From an uncultured Methanoregula sp. (lineage in GTDB: Archaea > Halobacteriota > Methanomicrobia > Methanomicrobiales > Methanospirillaceae): 64,000 nt of DNA. This document shows positions 60,971 to 64,000 of this stretch, piece after piece. The stretch is from assembly GCF_963662735.1 (NCBI RefSeq), contig NZ_OY759744.1, positions 1,778,153-1,842,152 of the forward strand, read 5' to 3'. Each line of letters opens with the position of its first letter. Positions within the stretch are counted from its first letter, which is position 1. A program made the position numbers and the translations under genes. A model generated the notes under the pieces. That model searched no databases and was not told where the DNA came from. It saw only the letters and a list, made by a program, of their open reading frames with translations.

Positions 60971-63358
60971 ATGTTCGAGTTTTTCTCCAATATGAAAGTC
61001 GGGACCAAGATCCTGGTTATCTGTCTTTTTCTCGCAATCATCCCGACACTGCTGCTTGGACTGGTAGCCTATTCCAGCTCAAGCACGGTGATCAACGAGC
61101 AGATCCAGACTCTTCTCGAAACCCAGGTCCAGGATATGAAAGGATGGACCAACGATGTTTACAAGCTCACGCGGAACAAGGTCAACAGCGATCTCAACGT
61201 GGCCAAACAGAATTTTTACGGTAAAGGGACCCCGCAGATCATCAACGACAAGATGACCCTTGTTGACAGCAAAGGCAACGAATATATTGTAAACGACAAC
61301 TTTGAGATCGTTGACAAGGTCCAGTCCCTGGTTGGTGGTGCAGCGACCGTTTTCCAGGTCTACAACAATACGTACGCCGCCCGCATTTCCACCAATGTCC
61401 TCGACTCGAACGGGCACCGTGCTGTCGGTACACACCTTACCGATAATGTGTATGAAGTCGCCGTGGTGAAAGGCGAAACCTACTACGGGCGCCGCGATCT
61501 GTTCGGGAAAAATTATGTCACCGCGTACGAACCGATCCGGGATCCCCATGGAAACGTGATAGGGGTTCTGTTCGTTGGCACCGAGGAAGGACAGACCCTT
61601 GATGTCGTGAAAAAAAGTATCCGCGAAACCGTTGTAGGTACGCACGGGTACATGTACGTGCTTGACAGTGCGGGAAACGTACTCGTCCACCCGAGTCTTG
61701 AAGGTCAGAACCTGGCACAGCAGGATTATGTTCAGGTGATGTTCAGGAACAAGGAAGGCGCAGTCCCCCACGAGGTGAACGGGACGCAGGTCCTTGACGC
61801 GTATACTTATTACGAACCCCTCGACTGGTACATCGTATCGCGGGCGGAACTCTCTGACTTCAGCGCCCCCATCGATACCATCAGGAACACGATCTTCGCC
61901 CTTGTTTTCGGATCGATGACGATTGGTGTAGTTGTTGCCGTCCTCTTTGGCAGATCCATATCCGGACCCCTGCAGCAGGTCGTCGTGATGATCAAGGAGC
62001 TCAGGAACGGTCATCTTTCGGCCCGGCTGAATATCCGTCGTAAAGATGAGATTGGTGTCATGTCCGCGACCATGGATGAATTTGCCGATGATCTCCAGAC
62101 AAATGTCGTGGGGGGCATCAAGAAGATCGCAAATGGTGAGTATATCGAACGTTTCTCGGAGCCCGTGGATGATCGCGATGAGATCCGGCCGGCCCTCAAG
62201 ATGATGGTCGATTCCCTGGACCACCTCCATAAAGAGACGATCAAGCTAACCGATGCTGCACGGGCCGGAGACCTGTCGGTGCGGGGAGATGAGACTGCAT
62301 TCCGTGGCGGGTACAGGATGATTATCGCCGGTTTCAACAAGACCCTTGAGACCATTACAGAACCGGTGAATGAGGCCATGCGTCTTGCACGGTTTTATGC
62401 CTCCGGTGACCTTACCGCGCGGTTCGACGAGAAGATACCGGTAGCCGGTGAATTTGTCGCGTACCGCGATGCGCTCAATACCATCGGGATCGAGCTCCAG
62501 CGCCTGATGAAACTGATCAACGAAGAACTCTATGAAGGGATCTCGGTCCTGTCCTCTGCCTCAAGTGAGATCCTGACGGTTACCACCCAGCTGTCCTCGG
62601 CGAGTTCACAGACCGCAACAACCGTGAACGAGACTTCCGATACGGTAGAAAGCGTCCGGACAAAGACCGATCTCATTAACCAGAAGACAAAGGAGGTTTC
62701 CGAGAAAGCGGTGAATGCACTCAATGATTCCGTTGACGGGCAGAAATCCGTACAGGAAATCCTCGATGGCATGAATCATATCCAGCGGCAGATGGATATG
62801 ATCGGCATGAATGTTATCAAACTCTCCGAACAGAGCCAGGCAATCGGTGAGATCATTGCAACTGTCACCGATATCTCCGAACAGTCCAACCTGCTCGCCG
62901 TGAATGCCTCGATCGAGGCAGCAAAGGCCGGTGAATTCGGCAAGGGCTTTGCCGTTGTAGCCCACGAGATCCATAACCTTGCCGAGCAGTCCAAGCAGGC
63001 AACCGCCAATATCCGGACCATCCTGACGGATATCCAGAGGGGTGTATCTTCCACCGTGGTCTCGACCGAGCGGGGGACACGTTCCGTAGCAGATGCGGTA
63101 CGCCTGACCAGCGACGCCCGTGAGGCGATCGAAGTACTCACACGTTCCACTGCGGAGTCTTCCCACCAGGCAATCGAGATTGCATCCTCTATCCACGAAC
63201 AGGCTGCCGGCATGGACCAGATCTCGCTTGCCATGGAAAAAATCCGCGATGCGGCGCAGAAGAACCTCGAGATCACCCAGAAAGCTGAGAAGACTGCAGA
63301 AGATCTGCACGAACTGGGTCTCCGGTTAAAGAAACTCACGGTGCAGTACCACGTGTGA
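60971..63358 (+). CDS. methyl-accepting chemotaxis protein with extracellular Cache sensor
   Basis: A 795-residue receptor. Membrane helices at about 10-35 ([20 protein letters not shown]) and 305-330 flank an extracellular Cache-type sensor ([40 protein letters not shown]). HAMP-like segments follow ([20 protein letters not shown] and two [24 protein letters not shown] repeats). The signalling domain carries [20 protein letters not shown], the hairpin tip that contacts CheA and CheW. gaggag lies seven bases before ATG 60971; a TTG start upstream is unlikely. Small organic ligands are typical for such sensors; the ligand is unknown. Confidence 0.92.
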   Translation: MFEFFSNMKVGTKILVICLFLAIIPTLLLGLVAYSSSSTVINEQIQTLLETQVQDMKGWTNDVYKLTRNKVNSDLNVAKQNFYGKGTPQIINDKMTLVDSKGNEYIVNDNFEIVDKVQSLVGGAATVFQVYNNTYAARISTNVLDSNGHRAVGTHLTDNVYEVAVVKGETYYGRRDLFGKNYVTAYEPIRDPHGNVIGVLFVGTEEGQTLDVVKKSIRETVVGTHGYMYVLDSAGNVLVHPSLEGQNLAQQDYVQVMFRNKEGAVPHEVNGTQVLDAYTYYEPLDWYIVSRAELSDFSAPIDTIRNTIFALVFGSMTIGVVVAVLFGRSISGPLQQVVVMIKELRNGHLSARLNIRRKDEIGVMSATMDEFADDLQTNVVGGIKKIANGEYIERFSEPVDDRDEIRPALKMMVDSLDHLHKETIKLTDAARAGDLSVRGDETAFRGGYRMIIAGFNKTLETITEPVNEAMRLARFYASGDLTARFDEKIPVAGEFVAYRDALNTIGIELQRLMKLINEELYEGISVLSSASSEILTVTTQLSSASSQTATTVNETSDTVESVRTKTDLINQKTKEVSEKAVNALNDSVDGQKSVQEILDGMNHIQRQMDMIGMNVIKLSEQSQAIGEIIATVTDISEQSNLLAVNASIEAAKAGEFGKGFAVVAHEIHNLAEQSKQATANIRTILTDIQRGVSSTVVSTERGTRSVADAVRLTSDAREAIEVLTRSTAESSHQAIEIASSIHEQAAGMDQISLAMEKIRDAAQKNLEITQKAEKTAEDLHELGLRLKKLTVQYHV

Positions 63359-63360
63359 GT

Positions 63361-64000
63361 ATGCCTTCCATGACAGGACCGGATGCTGAGTTTGAAAAAC
63401 GGCTTCTTGCCACGTTTCGCGACGAAGCCGAAGAACATCTCGGCACAATGGTGGCCCTGCTCCTTGAGCTGGAGAGCTCAGGCGCTGCAGCGGATCCGGC
63501 TGTGATCGAACGGATCTACCGGATAACCCACAGCCTGAAAGGTGCGGCCCGGGCAGTCAGCCAGAAAGAAATCGAATCTGTCTGCCAGAACCTTGAGAAT
63601 GTTTTTTCCCGGATGAAAAAAGGGACATTTGTCCCGGACGCAGAAGCGTTCGATCTCTTTCACCAGGCAATAACGGCAGTGCAGGGTCTTCTCCCGGGAG
63701 AGAAGCCACCCGGTGTTTCCACGGTGGGGATTGTATCAGCACTCCGGGCCCTTACCGGCAAGGAACCTGCGCCCGGATCAGCATTGCCGGTTGCAGGGAT
63801 GCCCCCCTTACCCGGGGACTTCGGATCGGTACAAAAAAAGAGTGAAGTTCCGCACCCGGTAGATATACCAAAGATCCCAAGCACATCCCCGCGGGATACA
63901 TCCCATCAGGAAATCGTCCCTCCCTCATCCCTATCTGGAATTACTGCCCGGTCAGGAGTCGAGAGCGGAACGGTGCGGATTGCCGCCCACAAGCTCGACC
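63361..64000 (+). CDS. cheA: chemotaxis histidine kinase CheA, N-terminal part (3' end outside window)
   Basis: The frame opens at ATG 63361, two bases after the receptor stop (a second ATG at 63370 is possible), and runs open to the window edge. The HPt domain has FRDEAEEHLGTMVALLLELE and the phosphorylatable His57 in IYRITHSLKGAARA. A long Pro-rich linker follows, and the visible end (SGTVRIAAHKLD) is the start of the CheA dimerisation region. The kinase and CheW-like regions lie beyond the window. No frameshift is visible. Confidence 0.9.
   Translation, partial: MPSMTGPDAEFEKRLLATFRDEAEEHLGTMVALLLELESSGAAADPAVIERIYRITHSLKGAARAVSQKEIESVCQNLENVFSRMKKGTFVPDAEAFDLFHQAITAVQGLLPGEKPPGVSTVGIVSALRALTGKEPAPGSALPVAGMPPLPGDFGSVQKKSEVPHPVDIPKIPSTSPRDTSHQEIVPPSSLSGITARSGVESGTVRIAAHKLD

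Overview
The window (about 64 kb) is a chromosomal segment of a methanogenic archaeon, most likely a Methanomicrobiales member close to Methanoregula. The signs are F420-type formate dehydrogenases (FdhA/FdhB), an F420H2 oxidase (FprA) divergent from a MsvR-type methanogen regulator, methanofuran biosynthesis genes (MfnD, MfnF), UPF0305/UPF0147/UPF0148 archaeal proteins, TBP and TFS transcription factors, Hef, TruD and Pth2, an archaeosortase, archaeal TATA boxes and oligo-T terminators. No rRNA, tRNA, CRISPR array or complete insertion sequence was found.

Layout. 1-13 kb: 3' end of gyrA, a broken YjbQ gene, NIPSNAP, a 4Fe-4S oxidoreductase, a META lipoprotein, a large PAS histidine kinase overlapping its response regulator, a TerC-like DUF475 membrane protein, UPF0305, and the fprA/msvR divergon with two operator-like boxes. 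13-22.5 kb: UPF0147/UPF0148, then a repeat-rich stretch. Two AT-rich accessory genes (a nucleotide-cyclase-like protein and a PIN-like nuclease) bracket the GC-rich hef gene between two copies of a hairpin element. Small lipoprotein and membrane genes follow. 22.5-32 kb: glyS, an HTH regulator, a UPF0173 hydrolase, zinc-ribbon and STAS proteins, then a three-gene vWA / PP2C / protein kinase operon matching the TerY-P triad. 32-48 kb: two methyltransferases, pth2-truD, sppA and a ribD-type reductase, a CDP-alcohol phosphatidyltransferase, an archaeosortase, TFS, two different acetyl-CoA synthetases (ADP-forming and AMP-forming) facing away from each other, a tandem pair of TBP genes, rpiA and surE. 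48-64 kb: mfnD-mfnF, two fdhAB operons separated by a rubrerythrin-like gene, a beta-carbonic anhydrase, and a chemotaxis cluster (double CheW, Cache receptor, start of cheA).

Functional reading. The right half is a C1/C2 carbon module. Formate is oxidised to CO2 with F420 as acceptor, carbonic anhydrase interconverts CO2 and bicarbonate, methanofuran genes supply the CO2 carrier, and two acetyl-CoA synthetases link acetate to biosynthesis. Oxidative-stress genes (FprA/MsvR, rubrerythrin-like) accompany it. The most unusual elements are the AT-rich cyclase-like/PIN pair inside hairpin repeats, with a nine-A tract at the cyclase-like start. Also notable are a formate dehydrogenase alpha paralogue with Asn in place of the active-site His, the tandem TBP genes sharing an identical 87-nt 5' block, and the TerY-P triad.
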